From assembly GCA_030646715.1 (NCBI GenBank), contig JAUSLJ010000005.1, positions 62,001 through 126,000 of the forward strand: DNA of 64,000 nt, written 5' to 3'. The position numbers and the translations under genes are program-made. This stretch comes from Agitococcus sp. Lineage in GTDB: Bacteria; Pseudomonadota; Gammaproteobacteria; Pseudomonadales; Moraxellaceae. The first letter of the stretch is position 1; each line of letters opens with the position of its first letter. The notes beneath the pieces were generated by a model. It had not been told where the DNA came from. It worked only from the letters and a program-made list of their open reading frames with translations, and did not search any database. Shown here in pieces: positions 44,957 to 55,060 of this stretch.

Positions 44957-45784
44957 TTAACGACGCATATATTCAGGCAAATGCGGTGAAATCGTTGTCA
45001 CTAAGGCTTTCATTACGCGAATATTACCTGCAACAATATTGCCTGTTTTTAAGTAATCGTGGCCACCTGCCATATCACAAACAAAACCACCTGCTTCGCG
45101 AATTAACAAATCACCTGCGGCCATATCCCAAGGCGATAAACCAAGTTCAAAAAAGCCATCTAAACGGCCAGCCGCCACATACGCTAAGTCTAAAGCAGCA
45201 GCACCTGCACGACGAATACCTGCGGTATTTAACGCGACATCTTTAAACGCACTTAAATAGGAATCTAAATAGCTGTGTTGATCTGGACGGAAGGGGAAAC
45301 CTGTACCAATCAGTGAGCCTTCTAAGCCGCGACGTTCTGTTACACGTAAACGACGACCATTTAAGGTCGTGCCGTAGCCACGGCTGGCACTAAAACATTC
45401 TTCGTTGAGTGGGTCATAAACGACAGCGTGTTCGGTTATGCCTTTATATTGCACGGCAATGCTGACGGCAAATTGCGGAAAACCATGAATGAAATTGGTT
45501 GTGCCGTCTAAAGGGTCAATAATCCAAACCCATTCTTTGCCTTCGCCTTTACCTTCAATATAACCGCATTCTTCGGCCTGAAAACTGTGAATCGGGTACG
45601 CTTTGCGGAGGTTTTCAATAATAATGCGTTCAGCATCTTTATCCACACGGGTCACAAAGTCATTAACGCCTTTCGCTTCGACTTCAATATCAATAAATTG
45701 GAGTTGCTGGGCGGCCTTGGCAATCATTTCGCCTGCCTGTTTAGCAGCGCGAACAGCCATTGTGAGCATGGGTTGCATGGACAT
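44957..45784 (-). CDS. suhB: Inositol-1-monophosphatase SuhB
   Basis: A 275-residue inositol monophosphatase-fold enzyme that also binds RNA polymerase and takes part in rRNA antitermination in E. coli. The metal-binding motifs are intact: EECGY, WVWIIDPLDGTTNFIHGFP and, near the end, ELGLSPWDMAAGDLLIREAGG. The first Met pair (45784 and 45778) is ambiguous; the family begins close to MQPML. It is divergent from trmJ, as in E. coli, and ends in a strong terminator. Confidence 0.95.
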   Translation of the reverse strand: MSMQPMLTMAVRAAKQAGEMIAKAAQQLQFIDIEVEAKGVNDFVTRVDKDAERIIIENLRKAYPIHSFQAEECGYIEGKGEGKEWVWIIDPLDGTTNFIHGFPQFAVSIAVQYKGITEHAVVYDPLNEECFSASRGYGTTLNGRRLRVTERRGLEGSLIGTGFPFRPDQHSYLDSYLSAFKDVALNTAGIRRAGAAALDLAYVAAGRLDGFFELGLSPWDMAAGDLLIREAGGFVCDMAGGHDYLKTGNIVAGNIRVMKALVTTISPHLPEYMRR

Positions 45785-45894
45785 TGAATGAGACTCTTAT
45801 CTTAAAGAACTAAAAGGGCGGCATATTATAGCAGAGAGTTGGCGGTTAATTTGCTAACATTGTCGGGAAGTCCTTTCTGATTGATGAAAAAAGT

Positions 45895-46653
45895 ATGTTT
45901 AGTAATATTCGCATTGTCTTAGTGAATACCAGTTTGTCCGCCAATATTGGTTCTGCCGCCCGCGCGATGAAAACGATGGGCTTGCGCCAATTAGTGTTAG
46001 TTGACCCTAGAATTTTTCCGAGTAGTGAAGCGACTGCTTTGGCAGCGGGCGCATCCGATGTTTTGGCAAATGCTAAAGTGGTGGCGACCTTAGAAGAAGC
46101 TATTGCTGATTGCTCTTTGGCGATTGGTGCAAGTGCGCGAAGCCGTACCATTCCGTGGCCGTTATTAGATGCGCGTGAAACAGGCGAATTAGCTCGATTA
46201 GAGTCTGAACGTCATCCAGTCGCCATTGTTTTTGGTCGTGAGGATAGAGGCTTAACCAATGAAGAGCTGCATTTGTGTCAATATCATGTGTCGATTCCCA
46301 GTGACGAAGAATATGGCGTGTTGAATGTCGCTTCGGCAGTGCAAGTGATCGCTTATGAAGTGCGAATGGCGCATCTATTAGCGGAAAAAGGCGTCGTCAA
46401 TGATCGAGCAATGCCCATTTCACACGCTCCATGGGATGAAGATTTAGTGCCAAACAGTGAAATGGAACAGTTTTTTAGCCATTTTGAAGCTGCATTGGTG
46501 GATTCTGGATTTTTTAATCCTGCAAATCCCCGACAAATGCCTGCACGGATCAGACGGATGTTTGGCCGTTTGCGGTTAGATAGATTAGAGTACAACTTGT
46601 GGCGTGGTATTTTTAGCCGCATACAGGCAATGGCCGCAGAGTTAAAAAAGTAA
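45895..46653 (+). CDS. trmJ: tRNA (cytidine/uridine-2'-O)-methyltransferase TrmJ
   Basis: A 252-residue SPOUT methyltransferase that 2'-O-methylates position 32 of tRNAs. It starts [35 protein letters not shown] and has the knot motifs [17 protein letters not shown] and [23 protein letters not shown]. The C-terminal extension (about residues 170-250) is characteristic. It is divergent from suhB and leads into cysE, matching the suhB-trmJ-...-isc order of gammaproteobacteria. Confidence 0.95.
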   Translation: MFSNIRIVLVNTSLSANIGSAARAMKTMGLRQLVLVDPRIFPSSEATALAAGASDVLANAKVVATLEEAIADCSLAIGASARSRTIPWPLLDARETGELARLESERHPVAIVFGREDRGLTNEELHLCQYHVSIPSDEEYGVLNVASAVQVIAYEVRMAHLLAEKGVVNDRAMPISHAPWDEDLVPNSEMEQFFSHFEAALVDSGFFNPANPRQMPARIRRMFGRLRLDRLEYNLWRGIFSRIQAMAAELKK

Positions 46654-46678
46654 ACGTGTTCTAAAAAGAGAAGGGTTA

Positions 46679-47470
46679 ATGATGAAGTTTCCATTATTAG
46701 AGCAGTTGCGTGAAGACGTGCAATCGGTATTTGCCCGTGACCCTGCAGCGCGAAATTCCTTAGAAGTGATCATTAACTATCCGGGCATCCATGCCATTGC
46801 CTTGCATCGTGTGGCACATGGTCTATGGCAGTCGGACTTAAAAGGCACAGCACGCGCGGTTTCTACGTTTGGTCGCTTTTTAACGGGCATTGAAATTCAT
46901 CCCGCCGCAAAAATTGGACGTCGCTTTTTTATCGATCACGGTATGGGTGTCGTGATTGGTGAAACAGCGGAAATTGGTGATGATGTGACCCTTTATCATG
47001 GTGTGACTTTAGGTGGCACTACTTGGCAAAAAGGCAAGCGCCATCCGACCTTAGAAGATGGTGTTGTTGTTGGTGCTGGGGCAAAAGTATTAGGACCTTT
47101 TATCGTTGGTAAAGGTGCAAAAATTGGTTCGAACGCGGTGGTGACTAAAGCTTTACCTGCGGGCGCAACAGCGGTGGGTAATCCTGCACGAGTGATTCTC
47201 AAACAAGTTTTAGAAGCTGCGCCAGACGAACAATCCCGTTTAGAGTTTGCGCAAAAAATTGGTTTTCAGGCTTATGCCGCAACGCCTGATTTACCTGACC
47301 CTGTGGTGGAAGCATTGCGGGTGTTGTTAGACCATATGCAGGCTACCGATAAGCGTTTAGATAAAATGTGCGGTGCATTAAAACGGGTGAATAAAGACTT
47401 TTGTGATGAGCGGCCTGATGAGTTAAAGGCGGAAGATTTGGTGGTGATGCAGGAGTCATCATCGTCTTGA
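46679..47470 (+). CDS. cysE: Serine O-acetyltransferase
   Basis: A 263-residue serine acetyltransferase, first step of cysteine synthesis. The N-terminal helices ([26 protein letters not shown]) precede the left-handed beta helix with hexapeptide repeats ([63 protein letters not shown]). The tail is long and polar. It lies between trmJ and, in this genome, an inserted aldehyde dehydrogenase followed by iscR. It supplies cysteine that IscS then desulfurates. Confidence 0.95.
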   Translation: MMKFPLLEQLREDVQSVFARDPAARNSLEVIINYPGIHAIALHRVAHGLWQSDLKGTARAVSTFGRFLTGIEIHPAAKIGRRFFIDHGMGVVIGETAEIGDDVTLYHGVTLGGTTWQKGKRHPTLEDGVVVGAGAKVLGPFIVGKGAKIGSNAVVTKALPAGATAVGNPARVILKQVLEAAPDEQSRLEFAQKIGFQAYAATPDLPDPVVEALRVLLDHMQATDKRLDKMCGALKRVNKDFCDERPDELKAEDLVVMQESSSS

Positions 47471-47504
47471 TGCATTATATTTAATTAAACTTCGATTCTG
47501 CCCC

Positions 47505-47522
47505 ATGAGCGGAGTCGAAGTG
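47505..47522. repeat. Solitary REP-like half-arm
   Basis: GAGCGGAGTCGAAG matches the right arm of the inverted repeat at 1116-1131. Its partner arm is missing. It lies between cysE and the inserted aldehyde dehydrogenase gene. Confidence 0.6.
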
Positions 47523-47642
47523 AAAATTAAGCAGTCTCCAACAATCCTAGAAAAACAATATCCACAACACCCTGTCTTTTCTAAACTAAACTATGCTAAA
47601 ACAACGGCCATATTTGTCTTAGCCAATCAAGTGATAAAAACA

Positions 47643-49109
47643 ATGACTACTCAAACTATATCCTCGTTATTTCCTGTGCCTGAAGCCGATGTTGAACAGA
47701 TAAAAAAGGTTTTTGCCACACAACAAGCCACCGCCATTCAATGGCGCGAATCGACTGCTAATCAACGTATAGAGCGCATTAAAAAACTGCGTGAGGCGGT
47801 ATTAGCTAATCGAGATGATTTTTATCAAGCCTTTGCCAAAGATTATCGCAAGCCGTCTGCTGAGGTTGATGTCACCGAATTAATGCCCGTTTTAGATGAA
47901 ATGCGTCATGCGATTGGTGATTTAAAAAGTTGGATGAAGCCTCAAGGCGTATGGCCAACCAGTTTGATGTTAACGACAAAAGCGGCGATTCATTATCAAC
48001 CCAAAGGGCGAGTGCTAATTATTGCACCGTGGAACTATCCCCTGAATTTATGTTTTGGCCCTTTAGTATCGGCGTTGGCGGCAGGTAATACCGTCATCAT
48101 CAAACCCTCAGAAATGATGCCGCACGTTTCGGCAGTGATGGCTCGTATTATTAAAGACGTTTTTGCCGAGAACGAAGTCGCTTTGTTTGAAGGCAGTTTG
48201 CCCACCGCCGAAGCATTATTAAGTTTGCCCTTTGATCATATCTTTTTTACAGGCTCGCCCGCAGTAGGCAAAGTCGTGATGACGGCAGCGGCTAAACACC
48301 TAACCAGTGTGACGCTGGAGTTAGGTGGTAAATCTCCGACGATTGTTGATGAAACCGCCAATTTGCGCGTTGCGGCGGAAACGCTAATGTGGGGAAAATT
48401 CCTTAATGGTGGGCAAACGTGTGTTGCACCTGATTATATTTATGTCCATGAGTCGGTGAAAACGGCTTTTATGGGGGAATGTAAAATCGTGTTGGCGGCG
48501 CGTTACGGTCAAGGTGCGGCCGAGCAAAAAAATAGTGAAGATTTAACCCGCATTGTCAATCAACGACATACGCAACGAGTGGCTTCGTTATTGGCAGATG
48601 CGGTGAAAGACGGTGCAGAAGTGGTCATGGGTGGTGAGGTGGATGTTGAGCAGTGTTATGTCCAACCCACACTATTGGACAACATTCCTGCTGGCTCACG
48701 TATTATGGAAGAGGAGATTTTTGGCCCTCTGTTACCGATTATTGGTTATTCCAGTCTTGATGCGGTGATTGCGGAAATTAACGCCAGTCCTAAACCGTTG
48801 GCTTTGTATATTTGGAGTCAAAATCAAGCGCATATTGACAGTGTTATTACGCGTACCAGTTCGGGTGGAGCATGTATCAATCACTGTTTAATGCAGTTTG
48901 TGCACGGTAATTTACCGTTTGGTGGTGTCAATAATTCGGGTATTGGTAATTCACACGGTTATTTTGGTTTTAAAGCCTTCTCGCATGAACGTGCGGTTGT
49001 TCGTGCGTCTAAAGTGATGTTAGTGCGCTTGTTTTTCCCGCCTTATGATGAAAATCGCCGTAAGATTATTCGGATGACAGTGGATTCGATGCGTTTGCCG
49101 AAGTTGTAA
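47643..49109 (+). CDS. Aldehyde dehydrogenase (ALDH3/coniferyl-aldehyde type)
   Basis: A 488-residue NAD(P)-dependent aldehyde dehydrogenase. It has APWNYPLNLCFGPLVSALAAGNTVIIKPSE (cofactor site), FFTGSPAVGKVV, catalytic Glu in VTLELGGKSP and the nucleophilic Cys in LNGGQTCVAPDY. EEEIFGPLLPI and LPFGGVNNSGIGNSHG complete the fold. The C-terminal hydrophobic/basic tail (KVMLVRLFFPPYDENRRKI) resembles ALDH3 enzymes acting on long-chain or aromatic aldehydes. The ATG at 47643 is chosen because the longer frame from 47505 starts in repeat DNA. It interrupts the trmJ-cysE-iscR order, so it looks inserted. Confidence 0.9.
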   Translation: MTTQTISSLFPVPEADVEQIKKVFATQQATAIQWRESTANQRIERIKKLREAVLANRDDFYQAFAKDYRKPSAEVDVTELMPVLDEMRHAIGDLKSWMKPQGVWPTSLMLTTKAAIHYQPKGRVLIIAPWNYPLNLCFGPLVSALAAGNTVIIKPSEMMPHVSAVMARIIKDVFAENEVALFEGSLPTAEALLSLPFDHIFFTGSPAVGKVVMTAAAKHLTSVTLELGGKSPTIVDETANLRVAAETLMWGKFLNGGQTCVAPDYIYVHESVKTAFMGECKIVLAARYGQGAAEQKNSEDLTRIVNQRHTQRVASLLADAVKDGAEVVMGGEVDVEQCYVQPTLLDNIPAGSRIMEEEIFGPLLPIIGYSSLDAVIAEINASPKPLALYIWSQNQAHIDSVITRTSSGGACINHCLMQFVHGNLPFGGVNNSGIGNSHGYFGFKAFSHERAVVRASKVMLVRLFFPPYDENRRKIIRMTVDSMRLPKL

Positions 49110-49243
49110 CTGTTATATAAAGGGCAGGCTTATGTGCCTGCCCTAAATTCTTAGTCTTTAATCACAAAGCCTTAATCATTTAAATGTCCTCGCCCCGCGC
49201 ACAAAAGTCGCTTTTTTATATCCTACTAAACTCATCAACTATT

Positions 49244-49277
49244 ATACTTGACTAAAACAGTAGGGATTAACTAAAAT
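49244..49277 (+). promoter_or_regulatory. isc promoter with IscR type 1 site
   Basis: TTGACT (49248-49253) and TAAAAT (49272-49277) are 18 bases apart. Overlapping them is ATACTTGACTA with a following CAGTAGGGAT half, a good match to the IscR type 1 motif at 49244-49268. The iscR start is 39 bases beyond. This is the arrangement expected for feedback repression by [2Fe-2S]-IscR. Confidence 0.8.
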
Positions 49278-49315
49278 AAGACTATCAGCTAAACCGTTGT
49301 CTGGAGCGTGTGATC

Positions 49316-49789
49316 ATGCGATTAACTACCAAAGGCCGTTATGCGGTCACCGCAATGTTGGATCTGGCTATTCATGCTCGCATAGAGCCTGTTAGCTTGG
49401 GCGACATTTCAGAACGTCAATCTATCTCTATTTCTTACCTAGAGCAGTTGTTTGCCAAACTCCGTAAAAATGGCTTGGTATCCAGTGTTCGCGGGCCAGG
49501 TGGCGGCTATCAATTAGCGCGTCATGGCGCGGATATTTTTATTGCGCAAATTATTGATGCCGTTGATGAGTTGGTCGATGTCACGCGTTGTGCAGGACAA
49601 GGCGATTGTCAACAAGGTATGATGTGTCTTACCCATGAACTATGGACAGATTTAAGCCACCAGATTCATACTTTTTTATCCAGTATTAGTCTGGAAGAGT
49701 TAGTGCGTCGCCGCGAAGTACAGGCTGTTTCTTTGCGTCAAAGCAATACCCAGCGAATAAGTGAAGACTTTCCCTTATTTGCCCTTTAA
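49316..49789 (+). CDS. iscR: Fe-S cluster assembly regulator IscR
   Basis: A 157-residue Rrf2-family repressor. The winged-helix DNA-binding part starts [23 protein letters not shown]. Cluster ligands Cys92, Cys98 and Cys104 with His107 match the E. coli positions ([17 protein letters not shown]). It represses the isc operon when holding a [2Fe-2S] cluster. Reading is open two codons upstream, but the ATG at 49316 follows TGGAGCG and matches the family start. Confidence 0.97.
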   Translation: MRLTTKGRYAVTAMLDLAIHARIEPVSLGDISERQSISISYLEQLFAKLRKNGLVSSVRGPGGGYQLARHGADIFIAQIIDAVDELVDVTRCAGQGDCQQGMMCLTHELWTDLSHQIHTFLSSISLEELVRRREVQAVSLRQSNTQRISEDFPLFAL

Positions 49790-49811
49790 CCCAGCGTAAG
49801 CCAGGTCTCTA

Positions 49812-51029
49812 ATGAAACGTCAAATTTATCTTGATTACTCTGCAACCACGCCTGTTGATCCGCGTGTTGCTGCCAAAATGATGGAATGTTTAACTTTAGA
49901 AGGAAACTTCGGTAATCCTGCGTCTCGTTCGCATGGTTATGGTTGGCTGGCAGAAGAAGCCATTGAAACGGCTCGTCAGCAAGTCGCTGATTTAGTGAAT
50001 GCCGACCCGCGTGAAATTGTCTGGACATCAGGTGCTACCGAGTCCGATAACCTTGCTATTAAAGGCGCAGCGCACTTTTATCAAGGGAAAGGCAAACATA
50101 TCATCACCTCGAAAATTGAGCATAAAGCGGTATTAGATACCTGTCGCCAATTAGAGCGTGAAGGCTTTGAAGTCACTTATTTAGACCCTACGCCAAAAAC
50201 AGGTTTGATCACGGTTGAAATGGTTGAGGCCGCGATTCGTCCTGACACCATTCTTGTGTCGTTGATGCACGTGAATAATGAAATTGGCACGATCACCGAT
50301 ATTGGTGCGATTGGCGCGTTAACGCGTTCTAAAGGCATTATTTTTCATGTTGATGCGGCTCAATCCACAGGCAAAGTGTTAATTGACCTTGAAGCGATGC
50401 AAGTCGATTTGATGAGCTTCTGCGCTCACAAAACCTATGGTCCTAAAGGCATTGGTGCATTGTATGTACGCCGTAAACCGCGTATTCGCCTAGAAGCGCA
50501 AATTCATGGCGGTGGTCATGAACGCGGTTTCCGTTCAGGCACATTACCTACGCATCAAATTGTCGGCATGGGCGAATGTTTCCGCATTGCTAAAGAAGAA
50601 GGCATGGCTGAACAAGCTCATCTAAAAGTCTTGCGTGATAAATTATGGAACGGCTTGTCGTCATTAGAGCAAGTGTTTTTAAACGGTGATGCCGAACAAC
50701 GCATTGCAGGCAATATCAATATCAGCTTTAACTTTGTTGAAGGTGAGTCGTTGATTATGGCGTTAAAAGATTTAGCGGTGTCGTCAGGTTCGGCCTGTAC
50801 TTCCGCCAGTTTAGAGCCTTCGTATGTGTTGCGCGCTCTAGGTTTAACCGATGAATTAGCGCATAGCTCCATCCGTTTTACCATTGGCCGCTTTACTACC
50901 GAAGAAGATATCGACTTTGTTATTCAGCATGCCCAAAACGCGGTGAATAAACTGCGTGATTTGTCACCCTTGTGGGATATGTATAAAGACGGTATTGACC
51001 TGAGCCAAGTGCAATGGGCTGCTCATTAA
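49812..51029 (+). CDS. iscS: Cysteine desulfurase IscS
   Basis: A 405-residue PLP enzyme that takes sulfur from cysteine for Fe-S clusters and tRNA thiolation. The PLP Lys is in [12 protein letters not shown] and the mobile Cys loop is [29 protein letters not shown] opens the fold, and [15 protein letters not shown] binds the cofactor phosphate. The tail SQVQWAAH is the IscU-contacting end seen in E. coli IscS. It follows iscR after 22 bases. Confidence 0.98.
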   Translation: MKRQIYLDYSATTPVDPRVAAKMMECLTLEGNFGNPASRSHGYGWLAEEAIETARQQVADLVNADPREIVWTSGATESDNLAIKGAAHFYQGKGKHIITSKIEHKAVLDTCRQLEREGFEVTYLDPTPKTGLITVEMVEAAIRPDTILVSLMHVNNEIGTITDIGAIGALTRSKGIIFHVDAAQSTGKVLIDLEAMQVDLMSFCAHKTYGPKGIGALYVRRKPRIRLEAQIHGGGHERGFRSGTLPTHQIVGMGECFRIAKEEGMAEQAHLKVLRDKLWNGLSSLEQVFLNGDAEQRIAGNINISFNFVEGESLIMALKDLAVSSGSACTSASLEPSYVLRALGLTDELAHSSIRFTIGRFTTEEDIDFVIQHAQNAVNKLRDLSPLWDMYKDGIDLSQVQWAAH

Positions 51030-51048
51030 TTTTTAAGAGGATACGATC

Positions 51049-51432
51049 ATGGCTTACAGTGAAAAAGTGATTGATCACTACGAAAACCCGCGTAATGTTG
51101 GCAAGCTCGATACAGGCGATACTCATGTCGGTACAGGCATGGTCGGTGCGCCTGCGTGTGGCGATGTCATGCGTTTACAGATTCGTGTCAATGATGACGG
51201 TGTCATTGAAGATGCTCGTTTTAAGACTTACGGTTGTGGCTCGGCCATTGCCTCCAGTTCTTTGGTGACTGAATGGTTAAAAGGTAAAACGTTAGATCAA
51301 GCACAAACCATTAAAAACTCTGATATTGCCGAAGAATTGGCTTTGCCACCTGTTAAAATTCACTGTTCAGTATTGGCCGAAGATGCCATTAAAGCAGCGA
51401 TTGAAGATTATCGGCAAAAGCAAGGGGTGTAA
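51049..51432 (+). CDS. iscU: Fe-S cluster scaffold IscU
   Basis: A 127-residue scaffold protein. Cluster ligands Cys37, Asp39, Cys63, His105 and Cys106 are all present ([33 protein letters not shown]). LPPVK at 99-103 is the HscA recognition motif. It receives sulfur from IscS and transfers clusters with HscB/HscA. The ATG has AAGAGG upstream. Confidence 0.98.
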   Translation: MAYSEKVIDHYENPRNVGKLDTGDTHVGTGMVGAPACGDVMRLQIRVNDDGVIEDARFKTYGCGSAIASSSLVTEWLKGKTLDQAQTIKNSDIAEELALPPVKIHCSVLAEDAIKAAIEDYRQKQGV

Positions 51433-51434
51433 TC

Positions 51435-51758
51435 GTGGCAATGACTTTAACGCCAGCAGCAGCAACACATGTGGCGGGCTTTCTCGCGAATCGCGGTAAA
51501 GGTGACGGCGTACGTGTCGCCGTTAAAACATCAGGCTGTTCAGGCTTGGCCTATGTGCTTGAGTTTGTTGATGGTGCGGATAGTACAGATCAAGTATTTG
51601 AATCGCATGGTGTCAAAATCTATGTTGACCCCAAAAGTTTGGTGTATTTAGACGGCACAGAAATGGATTTTGTCAAAGAAGGGCTGAACGAAGGCTTTAA
51701 ATTCACTAACCCGAATCAAAAAGGGGAGTGTGGATGCGGGGAATCGTTTACTATTTAG
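51435..51758 (+). CDS. iscA: Fe-S assembly A-type carrier IscA
   Basis: A 107-residue A-type carrier with the three invariant Cys in TSGCSG and CGCGES near the end. GTG at 51435 gives the E. coli length; an ATG two codons later is also possible. It lies two bases after iscU. It receives clusters from the scaffold and delivers [4Fe-4S] to targets. Confidence 0.96.
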   Translation: MAMTLTPAAATHVAGFLANRGKGDGVRVAVKTSGCSGLAYVLEFVDGADSTDQVFESHGVKIYVDPKSLVYLDGTEMDFVKEGLNEGFKFTNPNQKGECGCGESFTI

Positions 51759-51778
51759 CTCTTTCTTTTATGCATTGA

Positions 51779-51804
51779 CTCCTTAAATGTCGCTATTTAG
51801 GGAG
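51779..51804 (+). other. Hairpin between iscA and hscB
   Basis: CTCCTTAAAT and ATTTAGGGAG form a ten-pair stem (one G-U) around a six-base loop. It lacks a T run, so it is more likely an mRNA stability or processing element than a terminator. Confidence 0.6.
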
Positions 51805-51836
51805 GATGTGTATTTTTCTGTGCAGTCGAGGCTCTT

Positions 51837-52373
51837 GTGAACGTGCATGATAACTATTTTGTTTTATTTGGCCTGTCTAAAAGCTTTGATTTAAATAAAG
51901 AAGCCTTAGCAAGTCGTTATCGTGAACTGCAAAGGCAATATCATCCCGACCGTTTTGCTCATCATCCTGAAGAGCAGTTAAAAGCTGTGCAATGGTCTTC
52001 GCGCTTAAATACTGCCTATGAAGCCCTCAATACGCCAGTCAATCGCGCCAGTTATTTATTGGAATTAGCAGACCATCCTATCTCTTTAAACACCAGCATT
52101 GCCGATACTGACTTTTTAATGAGTCAGCTTGAGTTGCGGGAGCAGCTTGACGAAGCAGAAACTGCCGAGCAATTAGTCAGCTTGGGTTTAGAAGTTGAAG
52201 AATGGCTAGAAAGTTTGGCGCGAGAGTTTGTCATTGATTATGACGAAGAAGATTGGCTAGAAGCCAAAGATACCGTGCGTAAAATGCACTTTATGTCGAA
52301 TTTTTTGCGTGATATTCGTCGTCGTGAAGATAAGCTCGAAGACGACTACGATGATGACGAAGACTTAGATTAA
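51837..52373 (+). CDS. hscB: Fe-S co-chaperone HscB
   Basis: A 178-residue J-protein. The J domain holds the HPD motif in QRQYHPDRFAHHPEE, and the C-terminal helical bundle binds IscU (residues 90-160). It stimulates HscA ATPase activity. The start is GTG at 51837 with GAGG upstream. Odd: a strongly acidic tail (EDDYDDDEDLD) follows the usual end. Confidence 0.95.
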   Translation: MNVHDNYFVLFGLSKSFDLNKEALASRYRELQRQYHPDRFAHHPEEQLKAVQWSSRLNTAYEALNTPVNRASYLLELADHPISLNTSIADTDFLMSQLELREQLDEAETAEQLVSLGLEVEEWLESLAREFVIDYDEEDWLEAKDTVRKMHFMSNFLRDIRRREDKLEDDYDDDEDLD

Positions 52374-52376
52374 TCT

Positions 52377-52437
52377 CCCCTAGCCCCTCTTTAATAAAGA
52401 GGGGAACATCCCTTTTGACAAGGATGGATTTAGAGGG
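52377..52437. repeat. CCCTC/GAGGG palindromic repeat between hscB and hscA
   Basis: CCCCTCTTTA-A-TAAAGAGGGG (52384-52404) is a near-perfect palindrome, with a second half of CCTTTTGACAAGGATGG type and a GAGGG end. Its location inside the isc operon, between hscB and hscA, is unusual. Confidence 0.8.
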
Positions 52438-52496
52438 TTTAGGCATGATGCTAAGTCAGCAAATAACACATTTTTATTTTTGATTGCCCACTTACT

Positions 52497-54350
52497 ATGG
52501 CTCTATTGCAAATTGCTGAACCTGGCCAAGCGCAAGCTCCACACCAACATCGTTTGGCGGTGGGTATTGACTTAGGCACAACCAACTCCTTAGTGGCGAC
52601 TGTTCGTTCAGGGCAGGCTGCAACCTTAGCCAATGAACTGGGTGAGCATCTATTGCCTTCGGTGGTGCGTTATTTAGATTCAGGCGAAAAAGTTGTGGGT
52701 AAAACAGCAAAAGACGCCGCCGTTCAAGATCCGCATAACACCATTATTTCCGTCAAACGCCTGATGGGGCGTGGTCTAAATGACATCAAGCAATTAGGTT
52801 CAGAGCTGCCATACCAATTTCGTGCGACCGACACAGGAATGCCTGCTTTTGTCACCGTTCAGGGCGATAAAACTCCTGTTGAAGTGTCGGCAGATATTTT
52901 AGCAACGCTGAAACAACGCGCTGAAAATACCTTGGGTGGCGAGTTAAAAGGGGCAGTGATTACAGTTCCTGCGTATTTTGACGAAGCACAACGCCAAGCG
53001 ACACGTGATGCAGCAACGTTGGCAGGTATAACGGTTTTACGTTTGCTGAGTGAGCCAACCGCCGCCGCAGTCGCCTATGGTTTAGATAATGGCGCAGAAG
53101 GCGTACACGCGATTTTTGACTTAGGTGGTGGTACGTTTGATATTTCCTTGTTGCGTTTACATCGCGGTGTGTTTGAAGTTTTAGCGACAGGTGGCGACGC
53201 CGCATTAGGTGGTGATGACTTTGACCGCGCCATTGCTTTGTGGATGATGAAGCAAATTGGTTTAGAAAACCCAAATGCCGCACAACAGCGCGAATTAATG
53301 CAAATTGCTTGTGCTGCAAAAGAGCAGTTAACGTCAACAGATAGCATTAATTTAGTGTTTCACGATTGGCAGGCGACATTTAGTCGTCAGCAGTTTGATG
53401 ATTTGATTGCGCCTTTAGTCGAAAAAACCTTACGCGCCTGTAAACGTGCGTTGCGTGATGCCAAACTGAAAGCCAGTGATATTTTAGATGTGGTCATGGT
53501 CGGCGGATCAACGCGTGTGCCGTTAGTACGTGCGAAAGTTGCGGAGTTTTTTGCCCGTCAGCCGTTGACTGATATCGATCCCGATAAAGTAGTTGCCATT
53601 GGTGCAGCGATTCAGGCCGATGTCCTAGTCGGTAATAAGCCTGAATCAGATATGCTGTTATTGGATGTTATTCCTTTGTCTCTCGGCTTAGAAACCATGG
53701 GTAGTTTGGTCGAAAAAGTCATCACCCGTAATACCACCATCCCCGTCACCAAAGTTCAAGAATTCACCACCTTCAAAGATGGTCAAACGGCAATGAGCAT
53801 TCATGTCGTGCAAGGTGAACGTGAGTTAGTACAAGATTGTCGTTCCTTAGCACGTTTTGAATTGCGTGGTATTCCTGCAATGGCGGCAGGTGCAGCACGG
53901 ATTCGGGTGGTTTTCCAAGTCGATGCCGATGGTTTGTTAGCGGTCAGCGCCATTGAATTAAGCACTGGCCAAAAAAGCGAAATCACCATTAAGCCATCTT
54001 ATGGTTTAAACGAACAAGATATTAGCCGTTTGTTGACCGAAGCCTATCAAACTGCCGAAGCGGACAAACATGCGCGTGCGTTGCATGAAGAAAAGATTGA
54101 AAGCCAACAGTTATTAGAGGCGGTATTGGCCGCGTTAAAAGATGATGGTCATTTACTGTGTGAAGGCGAACACGATACGCTCGCCGAAGCGATTAAGCAC
54201 GTTCAGATTGCGCTCGGTTCGAGTCAAAAATCGGTGATTGAAAAAGCGCGGCAAACCTTATTGCCGTTGTCGGATGCTTTTGCGGCGCGTCGAATGAATC
54301 AACATATCCATGATGCCTTAAGTGGCCATAAACTTAGCGATTGGGAATAA
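52497..54350 (+). CDS. hscA: Fe-S chaperone HscA
   Basis: A 617-residue Hsp70-type chaperone that unloads clusters from IscU. The ATPase domain opens [14 protein letters not shown] and carries [30 protein letters not shown] and [12 protein letters not shown]. The substrate domain and a lid helix follow, with no EEVD-type tail, as expected for HscA. It is separated from hscB by a repeat. Confidence 0.97.
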   Translation: MALLQIAEPGQAQAPHQHRLAVGIDLGTTNSLVATVRSGQAATLANELGEHLLPSVVRYLDSGEKVVGKTAKDAAVQDPHNTIISVKRLMGRGLNDIKQLGSELPYQFRATDTGMPAFVTVQGDKTPVEVSADILATLKQRAENTLGGELKGAVITVPAYFDEAQRQATRDAATLAGITVLRLLSEPTAAAVAYGLDNGAEGVHAIFDLGGGTFDISLLRLHRGVFEVLATGGDAALGGDDFDRAIALWMMKQIGLENPNAAQQRELMQIACAAKEQLTSTDSINLVFHDWQATFSRQQFDDLIAPLVEKTLRACKRALRDAKLKASDILDVVMVGGSTRVPLVRAKVAEFFARQPLTDIDPDKVVAIGAAIQADVLVGNKPESDMLLLDVIPLSLGLETMGSLVEKVITRNTTIPVTKVQEFTTFKDGQTAMSIHVVQGERELVQDCRSLARFELRGIPAMAAGAARIRVVFQVDADGLLAVSAIELSTGQKSEITIKPSYGLNEQDISRLLTEAYQTAEADKHARALHEEKIESQQLLEAVLAALKDDGHLLCEGEHDTLAEAIKHVQIALGSSQKSVIEKARQTLLPLSDAFAARRMNQHIHDALSGHKLSDWE

Positions 54351-54355
54351 ACACA

Positions 54356-54697
54356 GTGCCAAATATTATTTTTTTACCCCATGCCGTTTTGTGTCCAGAA
54401 GGCGCGGTGGTTGAAGCCGAGCAAGGCGAAAGTGTCTGTGATGTTGCCTTACGTGTGGGCATTGATATCGAACATGCCTGTGAGAAATCCTGTGCCTGCA
54501 CGACTTGCCATATCATTGTTCGTGAAGGTATTGAAAGCTTGAATGAGATGGATGATTTAGAAGCCGACATGCTTGATAAAGCATGGGGTTTAGAGCCTGA
54601 TTCGCGTTTGTCATGCCAAGCGATTGTTGCAGATGAAGACTTAGTGGTAGAAATTCCTAAATACACGATCAACCATGCTTCAGAAAAAAATCATTAA
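54356..54697 (+). CDS. fdx: ISC-type [2Fe-2S] ferredoxin Fdx
   Basis: A 113-residue ferredoxin with cluster Cys in [13 protein letters not shown] and RLSCQA. It gives electrons to the assembly reaction. The start is GTG at 54356, giving [17 protein letters not shown], which fits the family; the longer frame from 54341 overlaps hscA. It is distinct from the P450 ferredoxin at 39.6 kb. Confidence 0.97.
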   Translation: MPNIIFLPHAVLCPEGAVVEAEQGESVCDVALRVGIDIEHACEKSCACTTCHIIVREGIESLNEMDDLEADMLDKAWGLEPDSRLSCQAIVADEDLVVEIPKYTINHASEKNH

Positions 54698-54711
54698 TCA
54701 GGAGAGATGTC

Positions 54712-54912
54712 ATGAGCTTAAAATGGACAGATTCGCGCGAGATTGCCCTCGATTTAATCGACGCACATCCTGATGTTGACCCGAAAACGATTCGCTTTAC
54801 CGATTTATACAATTGGGTGTTGGCGTTACCAAATTTTAAAGATGACCCACAACACAGTGGCGAAAAGATTTTAGAAGCCATTCAAATGTGTTGGTTGGAA
54901 GAAGCGGATTAA
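54712..54912 (+). CDS. iscX: Fe-S cluster assembly protein IscX
   Basis: A 66-residue protein (YfhJ) that binds IscS and modulates cluster assembly, probably as an iron adaptor. It has [37 protein letters not shown] and ends in an acidic WLEEAD. It has a good AGGAGAG upstream and closes the isc operon. Confidence 0.95.
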   Translation: MSLKWTDSREIALDLIDAHPDVDPKTIRFTDLYNWVLALPNFKDDPQHSGEKILEAIQMCWLEEAD

Positions 54913-55006
54913 TTGACTAGATGGCACGACTGTCATGAATTACGGTTAAAATCACGCTGATTGTCTGAGATTAATACGGATTTGTGGCATTCAGGCAAAA
55001 CCTGCG

Positions 55007-55012
55007 TATAAT
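55007..55012 (+). promoter_or_regulatory. Probable minus-10 element of ndk
   Basis: TATAAT 49 bases before the ndk start. The minus-35 is weak (TTGTGG at 54982, 19 bases away). Confidence 0.45.
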
Positions 55013-55060
55013 CGCCAACCATTTTCCCCATTCACTTAATCATTGTTAAGGAGCTTTAAC

